From Mikania micrantha (Eukaryota; Streptophyta; Magnoliopsida; Asterales; Asteraceae): a DNA stretch of 64,000 bases. Position numbers and translations under genes: made by a program. Below, one piece after another: positions 9,632-20,676 of this stretch (its first letter is position 1; every line of letters begins with the position of its first letter). The stretch is from NCBI GenBank assembly GCA_009363875.1, contig CM018695.1, positions 18,076,755 to 18,140,754 of the forward strand, in the 5' to 3' direction. The notes under the pieces were generated by a model. The model searched no databases, had not been told where the DNA came from, and was given only the letters and a program-made list of their open reading frames with translations.

Positions 9632-12600
9632 CTATAATGGTTGATACTGTTGGATTCGTTCTTGATAAACCATCTCCCACGCACCGGCCGCATCATTTCG
9701 GTAACGTTTCCAGACCGCACTTAGAGTTGGAATCGGATAATCCCCCTCCAACCTTAGGTTGACGAAATACATGGGAATATGAAGAAGACAAACCACATTA
9801 TGTTGTGGTATTGTCGATGGAGCTAACCATAACGGGAAAAACGTGATACACCCTTCTTAACTGATGAGGTGAACTATCACGCCAAATCGTTGTGCAACAA
9901 AAAGTCCCGTATAAGGCATAAGCATCCAATGTTCTTCTGGTGCAGTTTGATATCAAACCAGTTTATGCTATGACGTAATGCGTCATATAAAGTTGTGTCC
10001 ATCGAGTTAAGAACATATCTGTATGCTTCACTATGGGTGTTCACCTCTTGTAATAGTTGTTGGCGAACGAAACCCCATTGATTTTCATTGAACCCTAACC
10101 CAACGGCTACAGACCTGAATCCACAATTACCGTCTGGCATAACATCTTGTATGTTGCTTACATAACAATGAAGCATTGAAGGAATGTAACCACCAAATCG
10201 TCTAAGATTGTTCATTCCTTCTGGTTTCACTGGCGAAGCAACTACCGAGTCAACTTGACTTGTCTCGAGTCCTTTTTTACCTCTAGAAGACGTTGAACGA
10301 CTACGTTGGAGGGCGGGTCTTTGCTGGTTTGACATTGCTGGAGTGAATGAACTATGCCTTGGAAGTTGAAAACTACTCTCTTGTTAGTCGACAACTACGC
10401 TTTGTCTAGATTCATTCCCCCTTTGTTGTTGAGTCTTCAATGTTGGACGTCCGCATGTATCCTTCTGAACGAATGGCGTTTTCTTTTCACTTTTAAACGG
10501 AAACACTTGCGAAAATATTTTTTTAACTAGACTCTTTTTCACTGACTCAGGTTTTGAATTTATTTCCTGCATCACCAGACCCATTTGTCCTGCGACGTCG
10601 ATTTCTTCGTCTTCTAGAAGTGTCAGGTACAGAGTATCAAGTTTTGTCCAGAAGATGTCTATATCAGAAAGCGGGATAATCGTGTCTGTATACAAATGAA
10701 AGGAAAATAATCAGTTTACAACAAAAAAAATGTAAAAAACAAACAAAGAGGAATTGGTTACAGTAATTTGATACCTGTATTTTCGTATGTTGAGATCCGA
10801 CAGGCAAATGGCAAGCCACAACTTGTCCACAACTGGTGGCCGCATGACATACTACCTTGACGCATAACCTTGATCTTATTTATTTCATCAAGTAGTAAAT
10901 CAAGAGCTTTATGTGAAACCTTGTCACGTAAGTTATTAAACATGGGTATTTTATGATGACCCATTGTCTTTATTAAACTTGTTTCAAACCCATGTTTCAT
11001 GTTTACCTCCTGCGATTCTACCATTTGATCAACAAAACCTACCAGTGTCGAGAGCAAGTTATTAGTGGTTCTTAGATATCTTTTTAAGTTTGAATGTTGA
11101 CTCTCGACTCTGTTAGTTGTACGTTGACCAAAGTTAGGCGTTCTGTTAGTCCAGGCTGTGACAAACATGTCTTTGTAGGGGTTTAACCAAGTCTGAGTCA
11201 CATAATTCAAAACCTCTGAAATAAAAAAACAACTATGAAATACGAAAAAGTAAATTTTAACAAAAATAATGATAATGATATTTAATGACGCTTACTTTGA
11301 CGGTTATCTGCGACTAGTTGTTGGTACAGACGGTTGTAGTTGTAGTTGTAAATTTCTGGCGACGAAGAGTCACACAAATTCCCCCAACGACCCTTAAACT
11401 TTTTCCAATCACCGTCTGAAAAACTCGCCTTGCAGTGTTTTGCGATATTTTCGCTTATGTGCCACCTGCATAAATACCTGGAAGCGTGCGGAAAGACCTT
11501 ACGACATGCATTCATCAAAGCAAGGTCTCTCTCAGTTATTATCACGTGGGGCTCCATACACTTATCTAGCATATCTTTTACCCGTTCTAGAACCCAATGA
11601 TAATTTTCCTCTTTTTCTTTACTCACGAACGCGTGTGCAATACAAAACGAATGGTGTGTTGAGGTAACACCAACTATCTGTACAAAAGGAAGTTTGTACA
11701 TATTAGTCTTGTAAGTCGCGTCGATCATAAGAACATGTGGGAACGCACGCCACCATGTGTATGATTTTTTATGACAAAAGAAAATCTCCTCCACGACATT
11801 TGTTTCGGAGTTTTCGCGAGTATAGTATACGTAATTTTTAGTATGTAGCAGGTTCTCTAAGACTTGCATTGGGGTTGATCCGACTTTTTGTTTATTTTTA
11901 AATTTTTGCTGCACATTGTATACGTCTCTACGGATGGAGACGTTGTCGGGATTCTGCTTCTTTAGGCTGGAAAGTATGTTGCGTGGCTCCATCTATTGCT
12001 CAGTCAGATGATGTACCATGTTTTGTTCCTGCTCGGACGTTCTTCTAACAAACGGGTGCCCCTCAAGATTTTGAGCAGGTTCATGGTTGTGTTTATCGTT
12101 TCTGACCTGAAGCTTCCAACAATAAGAATCAATGTCGTATATCCCTATTAATTTAAAAGGACAGCCGATTTTTTTGCTACCAGTACGCCTTAAGATGGCT
12201 GTACTATTGTGTTCACCACCACGATCACACACAAGCCAGAATTTGTTGACCTCATAGGTTCCCTTATTTTTCTTAGATCGTCCGGTAACTACGACGTATC
12301 CATTATCAAGGGCTCTACTTTTCACCCATGCCATCAGCTCCTCCACAGAAATGAATATCTGAAAACAATGTTGTCATTAAACTAATGTCCATCTAATTAA
12401 AAACAAGTGAAAATATATTACCTTATTGGTATTCCAGTCCATATTTTGATATACAATGTCAGCTTCTTCCTTTTTAACCACCACTTGGGGTGGGTGTGAT
12501 TGTTCACCACCGTAACATTCCCTGTTAACGTCTTCATCAACGCAAGGTTCCTGGTTCAAATCAAACTGCCAGTACGAAGTTTGACCTGCAACCTCTTCGT

Positions 12601-12796
12601 TAAGATCTGGCAATGCTGGTCTATTTGTGGCCTCAGACGATTGCACACCTGTCTCATCCTTAAAAACATTATGATTAGTTTGTCATTTGATTAACAATAA
12701 AAACAAGTAAATACAGTTTCGTACCTGATAAGTTTCAGCCACACGCAAAACGTCGGAATATTGACCGAAGAAAAAGTCTCCGTCCCACCAAGACAT
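9632..12796 (-). pseudogene. MULE transposase: FAR1 zinc finger + DDE + C-terminal OTU domain
   Basis: Five exons read on the minus strand: 12796-12725, 12658-12422, 12358-11296, 11215-10775 and 10685-9632. All four introns (63-89 bp) have GT-AG ends and preserve frame. The total is 2867 bases, one short of a whole number of codons, so about 955 residues are implied. Exon 1 starts MSWWDGDFFFGQYSDV. A FAR1 domain follows (VCDRGGEHN, KKIGCPFKL, NDKHNHEP). The DDE transposase has D in VLMIDATYKTN, D in VIITERDLALMNA, C-x-W-H in YLCRWHI and E in TNRVESQHSNLK. The C-terminus is an OTU-type cysteine protease domain with its active-site cysteine in MPDGNCGFRS. The breaks are TAG 11993-11995, TAA 10384-10386, a one-base loss near 9931-9938 and TAA 9857-9859. 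Where OTU proteins carry the C-terminal histidine I read MYFVNLRL, so that histidine may be lost. Confidence 0.85.
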
Positions 12797-12969
12797 ATTT
12801 CAAATAAAAAATATGGGTGTAGAGTGTAGATATTTAATAAACGAAACAAGAGAAACTCGATCAACTATACGTAAAGTGATTCGAGTGAACGTTTGATATT
12901 TTAACGCAATATGTGTGTATATATGGACGATGAATTCGTAAGTTACAAACTAATTGACACGTTTTAAAC

Positions 12970-13215
12970 ACCTAAACGCCACGTAGTGACCACTACGTGG
13001 CGTTTGGGTCTAATCAACTGACACTGTCGGAACATTTTTCAGAACATCGTACCAATACGCCCCGTAGTGGCCACTACTGGGCGTTTAGGTCTAATCAAAG
13101 CCCCTGTCGTTTGACCAAGAAAGTACAATCCGTACCAAAACGCCCCGTAGTGGCCACTACAAGGCGTTTGAGGGATGTGCAGACATTCTTTTGGGGTGTA
13201 AGTTTAACACCACCC
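12970..13215. repeat. MULE right terminal region with palindromes
   Basis: Three palindromes occur near 12973-13003, 13053-13084 and 13138-13168, each based on CGCC(A/C)CGTAGTG(A/G)CCACTAC. The element's outer sequence TTTTGGGGTGTAAGTTTAAC follows and ends in CACCACCC at 13215. The transposase promoter must lie between here and 12796, but I see no clear TATA box I would defend. Confidence 0.65.
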
Positions 13216-13223
13216 TTTTTAAA

Positions 13224-13930
13224 ATGTTTGTACTTACAATACTATAACCGAAACATACGTTAAAGTTTCAATTTCTTTTCTCAAAAATTTCTTACCCCGT
13301 TGAATTTTATAAAAGTTACCCCACTTGATAATGCTTATTTTAATGATGATGGCTTTTTATTCCTATTTTAATTTACGAAACCTACAACTTGTCGTATAAA
13401 GTTATTTATTATTTGGATGTTTAGTTGTTTCATTTTTTAATTATCTGGTGAATAATTGTTTATTAATTCTTTATTATAATTCTTTATTATAAATGATTGC
13501 AAAATAAATCAAACAAACAAGTTCAAATTATACAAAATATAATAAAATTAATTATTTTGTCAAGTTTAAAATAATAATGAATAAAAAAAACAAAAAAAAA
13601 AAACAAAATTGAGTTTAAATTAATAAATTTATTTGTAAGAGAAAATATAATAAACAATGCGACTCATATAGGCGTAATACAAGATACATAGGTATTATAC
13701 AACTATTTTTGCAAAATATATATATTTGCGACGATTATATTTTGTAATGGTTGTATATGTAACGACAATATAACCTTATCAATATCCACATCCATGATTC
13801 ATTTATCAGCCTTAAAAATCAGAAATACGTGAAATAGACGAGGGAATATCATTCTTCATTTAAAATCACATTTAGAAGATGTACGAGAAATCTCTCTCAA
13901 CATGTTCAACCTCTTGAAGAGAATCACCTA
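13224..13930. other. AT-rich intergenic DNA
   Basis: Mostly A/T-rich sequence with poly-A runs. I see no gene or defined element. Confidence 0.4.
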
Positions 13931-14655
13931 TAAGGGGTGTTCATCGAATCGAATTATTTTGAATTTTGAATTTTTTTATTAGCATTCGAATTCAAAATTT
14001 ATCCGATTCGAATTCGACTAGAATTCAAATTAGTTTGATTTGAATTTAATTAAAAAATTGTTTATACTTGCTATCTTTATATATTCAAAATATCAAATAA
14101 TCAAAATCTTTAACATCCAAATATCAAATAACCAACATTTAAGCTGTAATATTAGAGATATTATTTAAACTAATAAAATGATAAAAAATCAATATATAAT
14201 GCCAATTATAACATATATAAAACATAAAGTGACAAATAATCAAAATATTAGAAATTAACCAAAATGATCAATTTTTCGAGCTTCACGATTGATGCTTTTG
14301 TTGTGAATGTTTAGGTTTAGTATATTTAAAAGTGTTAAAATTATGGTTATTTTATAATTAAATTGACATTTGTGTAATAGGCTTTCAATTTTTATAAACC
14401 ACCTAACTAAAAAGCCTAATTTTTAAATATAGTAACTACTTGTATATATAAAATAAAAAAATATAGATAATTTAAATTCGAATTTCAAATCGAATCGAAT
14501 TAAAAATATGAAATTCGAAATTCGATATTATACTACGAATCGAATCGAATTCGAATGTGAAAATTCGATTCGAATTTGGACTTAGTGTTTTTCGAATTGA
14601 AATCGAATCGAATTTCGATTTTTTCGAGTCACATTCGAAAACTGAACACCCTAAA
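13931..14655. repeat. Possible hAT-like repeat with CGAATTCGAATC-rich ends
   Basis: The left end AGGGGTGTTCATCGAATCGA and the inverted right end TAGGGTGTTCAGTTTTCGAA form short terminal inverted repeats, each followed by strings of GAATCGAATTCGAA-type sequence. The design resembles the hAT element at 16909-17690. I found no target duplication and no gene, so the class is tentative. Confidence 0.5.
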
Positions 14656-15138
14656 GGATGACAATGCAAGGATGCTTTTTGAAACAACGCGTTTAATCAC
14701 TTTTTTAAGCGAAACCCACTAGAAGGGGAGAACTCACCACAAGGTTATTACACATCAAAAGAAGAGTATTTACTTGAAGAAAAACTACATGAAAATAAGT
14801 GCTTGTCTCATGATCCAAAACAAAGTAAATCAATTTGATAGACCTAGTGTATAACTAATGGGAAGACACTTTCAATGAGTGACTCAAAAAATTACAATAA
14901 GTCAATTAATAATTATGTTTTAATTATATAATATTGTATTCTATTTTTATATTCAAACGAGATTTTATAATGGGAATTTTTACATATATCATTCAAAGTA
15001 ATAACATTTATTACATATTTACTCAACCTATAAAATCAATTACATATTTTTCTTGAAAGGGGGAAATATATAATTGAATATTATATTTGAAAGGGGAAAT
15101 ATCTTTTAAAAAAAATAAATATATAATTGACTTTTTTA

Positions 15139-15176
<38 letters not shown>

Positions 15177-15720
15177 ATAAACGATATTAACAAAGGAAAA
15201 TGCATAACTATCCATTTATTATGCATTATTAGTCTATGTTATGCTTTATAAAAACTCATGTGATAAAAAAATAAAATATACTCGTATATGATTCAAGATT
15301 CAGGTTCCTCTACAAATGTCAAAATCCTTAAAAAGTGTAAGAAGGAACCCTTCCTTGACACTTGGACAACGCTTAATTTAAAATAAAAGGGCAGTGAAGT
15401 AAATTAACAATTGGCGGGTATTTTGAAACAATTAAATCCCAAGAATTTCGCATCATATTCGAACTAATAATTTATTTCCGTTTTTTAAGATCTGATTGAG
15501 GTGTACATTTTGACGTTCTGTGTGGTGTATATCAATTTTACGATTTCAGTAATTCATATTGTAAACGACCGATGAATCATTCGAATACAAATGACGTTGA
15601 TTGTATGACCGTGTATAATTTTTTAATTTATGCATTGGCATCTTTTAATTTCAATATTTGTATAATTATGTTGTTCAGCATCATTTTTGTGTTTATGCGT
15701 ATTGGTATATGGTGTTTAAC

Positions 15721-15745
<25 letters not shown>
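14656..15745. other. AT-rich intergenic DNA with (TA)n tracts
   Basis: This includes a (TA)n run at about 15142-15171 and another at 15721-15745 that abuts the next element. No gene is seen. The 72-codon minus frame near 15628-15846 crosses simple repeat and an element boundary. Confidence 0.4.
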
Positions 15746-15753
<8 letters not shown>

Positions 15754-16090
15754 ATAATTTGAAAACCACTTTTTATTGTGATAACCCAGCAAACCGCTGT
15801 GTAAAACATACGTAACACAACTAAAAAAAGAAAATTTGTAAAACATACGTAAAAACGTACAGCGTTTACGTCAGATGTGACTCAGTGTTACGTATGTTTT
15901 ACAACGTAAAAAAAACTTATAAAATATTTTTTTTAAAATATTTCTTCGGCGCTTTTTTGATTTTTTTTTATAAAAATGTCCCAAATAATGTTACAAACCT
16001 GTAAAAAAATTTTCAAAAAAAAAAACGTTCGTTTTACATGAGTTTTCATGGTTTTCTCACTAAAACAAGGTTTTTATTTTATTAATCCCC
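15746..16090. mobile_element. Foldback MITE in (TA)n, 345 bp
   Basis: The ends are GGGTAGGAATAATTTGAAAA and, inverted, GGGGATTAATAAAATAAAAA, with TATATA on both sides. The interior AACATACGTAA and TAAAAATGTCCCAAATAATG regions match the element at 45100-45508 in order. That copy has a visible 10 bp target duplication. Confidence 0.65.
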
Positions 16091-18337
16091 TATATATATA
16101 TATGGTGTTTTTAATTATATTGTGTTAATGTTTAGTGTTAACATACATGACGTTTGTGCATCATTTTGGTGTTTATGTACATGACGTTTCAATATTTGGA
16201 TAACTTACATTGTTCTGCATCATTTTGGTGTTTATGCGTATTGGTGTATGGTGTTTAACATATACGTCATGTTTATTTGGATAATTACGTTGTTCTGCAT
16301 AATTTTGGTGTTTATATATATTGGTATATAGTATTTAATATTTATGGTGTTTTTAATTATATTGTGCTAATGCTTGGTGCTAAAATACATGGTGTTTTTT
16401 AAGTATATGATGTTTTAGGTATGCTCTGCTTTTTGGTTTTCGGTGTTTTTATTTTATTTTGTAATATACAAAACACCAGATGTTATGTGCTACCTCATTT
16501 TCAAGTATATGGTGTCACCCCATTTTTCAAGTATATGGTGTTTTTTGGTTTTTGGTGTTTTTTTAAGTATATGGTGTTTTAGGTATGCTCTGTTTTTTTT
16601 TTATTTTGGTGTTTTTCACATGACATTTTTTTTGCGTCAGTTTTGATAATATGTAAATTATAATTTGGAGATCTGATAACTGCATAATGGTTTTTTTAAG
16701 TGATGCAGTGCTGGATTATGATATTTAATTGTTTCATGTACATAATTTGTGGTATTATTATTTATTTTTATAGTGTTTTTATGGTTTTTTTATCTTGTTT
16801 TATTTACAACATAAATGTATATTAACATTTCATTTATTAGATATGGCGTTTAGCAAATACTTGATGTTGATAAAAAGGATATGGCGTTTATATATTTGGC
16901 GTTTAACACAGGGTTGTTCACGAGTCGAACCAAACCGAACCGAGCCAGGGTATGCTCGTGCTTGGCTTGGTTCGGATTTGCAGAATCAAGCCAAATGTTG
17001 TGCTCGTTGCTCTACTCGTTTTAAAATTGAGCGGCTCGGCTTGATTCGGTTTAATAAAATTTAATGCCATGAATAACTACCAACTGTCATCTAGTTGGTT
17101 ATTGTAGTTACATATCAACACTCACATTACCAGCTAATAATCCCAAACCACAAACAATTAAATTTAAGATTAAAGAAAGCCATGTTCGGTAGCAATAATC
17201 TCAAGCAATGACAAAATTTTTCAAAACATAATCCAAGTAGTCTAAACCTCTAAAAACACATCCAAACATCCATACTAGTCTAAGTAAAAAGATCACGACT
17301 GGGACTAAACAAACGGCTGAGTATTGGACATTCGAGAATTAAATTCTAACGTGAAAAGTGAAACAAATGGATCTGAAAATTAGATTTAAATTTTTGAGTA
17401 TTGGGTATTTGCCTATTTGGGTATTGGGTCTTTTGAAAGTAGTTTAAATATAAAAAAAATTATATTAGTTATACATTAATAAAATATTATATATATATAA
17501 TTCAGTTATACTTTAGCAAACGAGCCAATCGAGCGACTATCCGAGCGAGCTTACCTTGGCTCGTGCTCGGCTCGTTTATAAAACCGAACCGAGCGTGCTC
17601 GGCTCATTTAAAACCGAGCGAAATTCGAACAAGCTTTTTCCGAGCAAGCGACGAACGAGCAACGAGCGGCGAGCGATTTGAACAGCCCTAGTTTAACATT
17701 CCATTTTTAGCATGGAATTGTGCCATGTTTTTGTGAAAAATAGTTCATAACGTAAAATAATATGAATAGTTGATGAATTAGATATGGTGTTTTAACATAT
17801 AAGCATATAATATAAACACCATAAAAAACCTTAAACAATATAAACATCAGATTTCAACATAAACTCATAAAAAACACCATAAATGTAAACAACATAATTT
17901 AACACTTTACTGATCAATCTTGAGATTTATATTCTCATCCGACTAGTAGCTTTGAATTTTATATAAAAAACACCATAAATGGTGTTTATGATGGGTTTTA
18001 AATACCATAAGCTCCTTAAAATAAAGTAAACACCATAAATCATTTTATTCTCAAACTCTTTCTAATTGTATAATATCCAACAAAATCAATTTAAAAAGAC
18101 CATATTGTATAACAAATTACACAATGAATAACACCAATTGGTGAAAACACTAAAAAAATAAAAAATAAACCTAATAAACACCATAAACAACAAACCATTT
18201 AATTCGATCACCATACTTCTAGTTTTGAATTATATTAGACAGAACACCATAAACAATTAAACACTATAATCAACATACATATAATAAAAAACACCATAAT
18301 TTAGGTAAGGCGGGTTTTTTTCAAGTATATGGCGTTT
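16091..18337. repeat. TGGTGTTT-rich repeat block, left part
   Basis: From 16100 to 16900 the motif (A)TGGTGTTTTT recurs dozens of times with TTTAAGTATATGGTGTTTT spacers. From about 17760 to 18310 it recurs in reverse complement (AACACCATAAA). The block continues after the retrotransposon at 27869. It looks like a degenerate satellite or a large foldback. I find no gene in it. A hAT element (16909-17690) sits between the two orientations. Confidence 0.65.
16909..17690. mobile_element. hAT-type non-autonomous element, 782 bp
   Basis: The terminal inverted repeat is CAGGGTTGTTCACGAG at the left; the right end inverted is TAGGGCTGTTCAAATCG. A perfect 8 bp duplication GTTTAACA lies at 16901-16908 and 17691-17698. 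Both ends carry GAGC/CGAGC-rich subterminal repeats (for example ACCGAACCGAGC). The AT-rich interior lacks coding sequence. Confidence 0.85.
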
Positions 18338-20632
18338 TGTGAGGCCCCGAAACCGGGCACCTCACAGAGGTTGGTTTTCATCATAACGCATAGCTCTTAA
18401 ACTAAAAACTTTCATAATCATGCAGCGGAAATATAAACATAGTTTGATAAACAGAAATCAAGAAAGTGTCTGTATCAAAAACATATCGGATTGCCAAAAA
18501 CCGCCGGATCGTATGACTCTATGCCCGAGCTCCATGCCTTCTCCTATCATACCTTCAACCTGACATACATGCTAAATCAAGTCAGCTTACGCTGGTGAGT
18601 TCTAGTTTTCATAAAACAACATTAAACATACTTAACATACACATCATTTCATTCACATAGTCCATAACCTTAGCACATAACATCCTTACATCATCATCAT
18701 CATACGTTCCACTGTTACCATACGAACAGTGGGCTTATGCCTGCACAAGGCTCCATACCCAGTTATAGTCGTGGTTGACTATCATACCCAGTTATAGTCG
18801 TGGTTGACTATCATACCCAGTTATAGTCGTGGTTGACTATCATACCCAGTTATAGTCGTGGTTGACTATCATACCCAGTTATAGTCGTGGTTGACTATCA
18901 TACCCAGTTATAGTCGTGGTTGACTATCATACCCAGTTATAGTCGTGGTTGACTATCATACCCAGTTATAGTCGTGGTTGACTATCATACCCAGTTATAG
19001 TCGTGGTTGACTATCATACCCACCCATCACAAGAGCTGGTACATCTTTCATACTTATCCTATAACACGTATAGGAACATCGTTCGTTCGTCATACATGAT
19101 ATACTAGCATTATATCATCTTTTATCATAATCATCATAACATTTACTGCTAACATCATAACATCATTCATAGCAGTCATCATGGCATCTTAGACATGTTA
19201 TACTAGCATCGTCTCATCATACCATCATAGCATACTGTCATCATGCACAGTTCATCATAACATACTAGCATCATCAGCATATCATAATATCATGTCATCA
19301 TGCCTACATATCATACTTTCATCCTAGCAACCTAGGACCTCGTCATACTCCTATAACGGTTCTCATAGTTATCATCATGAAGCATGTTATCATAAAGCCA
19401 TCATCATATCAAATGCTAGCATCATTTTCATGTCATGTTATTCATTATCATAATTCATTTCTCATGCATTCATCATACTTAGCATACTTTCATGCATAGA
19501 TCATACTAACACATACGCATGCATACATAGTCAGGGCATACCATCATTCATTCATCATCATAAGCACATAACATCATAACATAACCATAAGCATGTATGT
19601 CAGCCCAAAACAGTTAACATGAAATAGGGCGTCTAGAACTCACCTGATAGTAGACTCTTGTTCTTCTTAGCCGAACTCCTTAGCTAAGCCTTAAGAACCT
19701 ACATCCGTTACATCACCTCATTACGTTACATTACGTTCTTAGACTTAGAAAATATTCTAAGTCCCAATAGCCTACTAGTCCCCCTTTCTGAATCCAATTT
19801 CTCGAAACTTAGCTAAGTGTTCGAAACCCTTGAAATTCGTTAAGTTCCCATGTACACGAATTGCCATGTACTCGAAACATCTCTAGTTCACGAAATGCCA
19901 TGTACTCGAAATTCCATGTACACGAAATGCCATGTACACGAAATTCCATGTACACGAAATAACCATTGTATTAGAAATAGCCCCTGTACTCGAAATAACA
20001 TTGTACTCGAAATACATGCATGATTTCGAGTACCCTCTGTACATGATTTCGTGTACTCATCATTTCGTCCTTAAACATCTCAGAAATTCATCTAAGACCT
20101 TGGGGAGCTAGTTCTAGGTTCCTTTGGTTGTTACCAACGTATTGGAACCTCAAAGTTATGAACTTTATGCATAAAGGTGTGAGCTTTATGCAAAAGTTCA
20201 CCCTTTGTTTAACCATTCCAACTTTTGCATAAAAATCCAGCTTTCTATACATGAATCACTTACTTGAAGGTAGCTGATCCTCCTGGTAAAATCCCGTGCG
20301 TTTCCTACTTCGTTTGGTCGATCAAAGTTTGATTCTTGAAATTCTTGGACTTAAACTTCGTGTACTCGAGAGGGACTGTGCTTCCAACCAAAGGTTGTCA
20401 CATTTCCCAAGGCACGACTATTTATAGACAAGGTCCCTGTATTCGAAAACCCCTGTACACGAAAATGTAGTGTACTCGAAATGTGATGTATTCGAAATCT
20501 TCATTATTTCGAGTACACGATTTCTAAGCCCCATCTTGGTTATTTTTCGTCTATTTTCCCACAAGTTACTTATCCGTTACACGTACGTAGAATTCTAATA
20601 ACTTGTATCTTAGAAAAATTTGGGATGTTACA
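18338..20632 (-). repeat. 3' LTR of the Tekay-like element
   Basis: On the minus strand it begins TGTAACATCCCAAATTTTTC and ends GTGCCCGGTTTCGGGGCCTC then ACA. It contains nine copies of a 29 bp tandem unit (about 18764-19020) and a cluster of GTACACGAAAT-type motifs (19850-20060 and 20440-20530). It has the same length as the 5' LTR. Confidence 0.93.
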
Positions 20633-20646
20633 AGTCTCCCCTCCTT
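20633..20646 (-). other. Polypurine tract of the Tekay-like element
   Basis: On the minus strand AAGGAGGGGAGACT lies immediately before the 3' LTR start TGTAACATCCC. This is the expected site and composition for plus-strand DNA priming. Confidence 0.85.
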
Positions 20647-20676
20647 ACAATAGGTTTCGTCCCGAAACCTGCCTTG

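Larger units (their letters stand above)
6188..13215 (-). mobile_element. Autonomous-type Mutator-like element (MULE), 7.0 kb, decayed
   Basis: The ends are inverted: left GGAAGGGTTATCTACACATC and, on the minus strand, right GGGTGGTGTTAAACTTACAC. Both are followed by copies of the palindrome CGCCACGTAGTGGCCACTACG (degenerate, G/T variants). An 8 bp direct repeat TTTTTAAA lies at 6180-6187 and 13216-13223. Both genes inside are on the minus strand: the transposase-OTU gene (9632-12796) and an Athila-ORF1-like gene (7041-8488). Palindromes of the same class also occur internally near 8990-9310, so the element could be a composite of two units. Confidence 0.75.

Noticed and set aside
7173..11995. 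Stop codons taken as proof of C-to-T mutation
   Set aside because: TAA, TAG and TGA are each one C-to-T step from a sense codon by definition, so compatibility alone is uninformative.
18764..19020. CRISPR-like array of 29 bp repeats
   Set aside because: Units are directly contiguous with no spacers and sit in a plant retrotransposon LTR.
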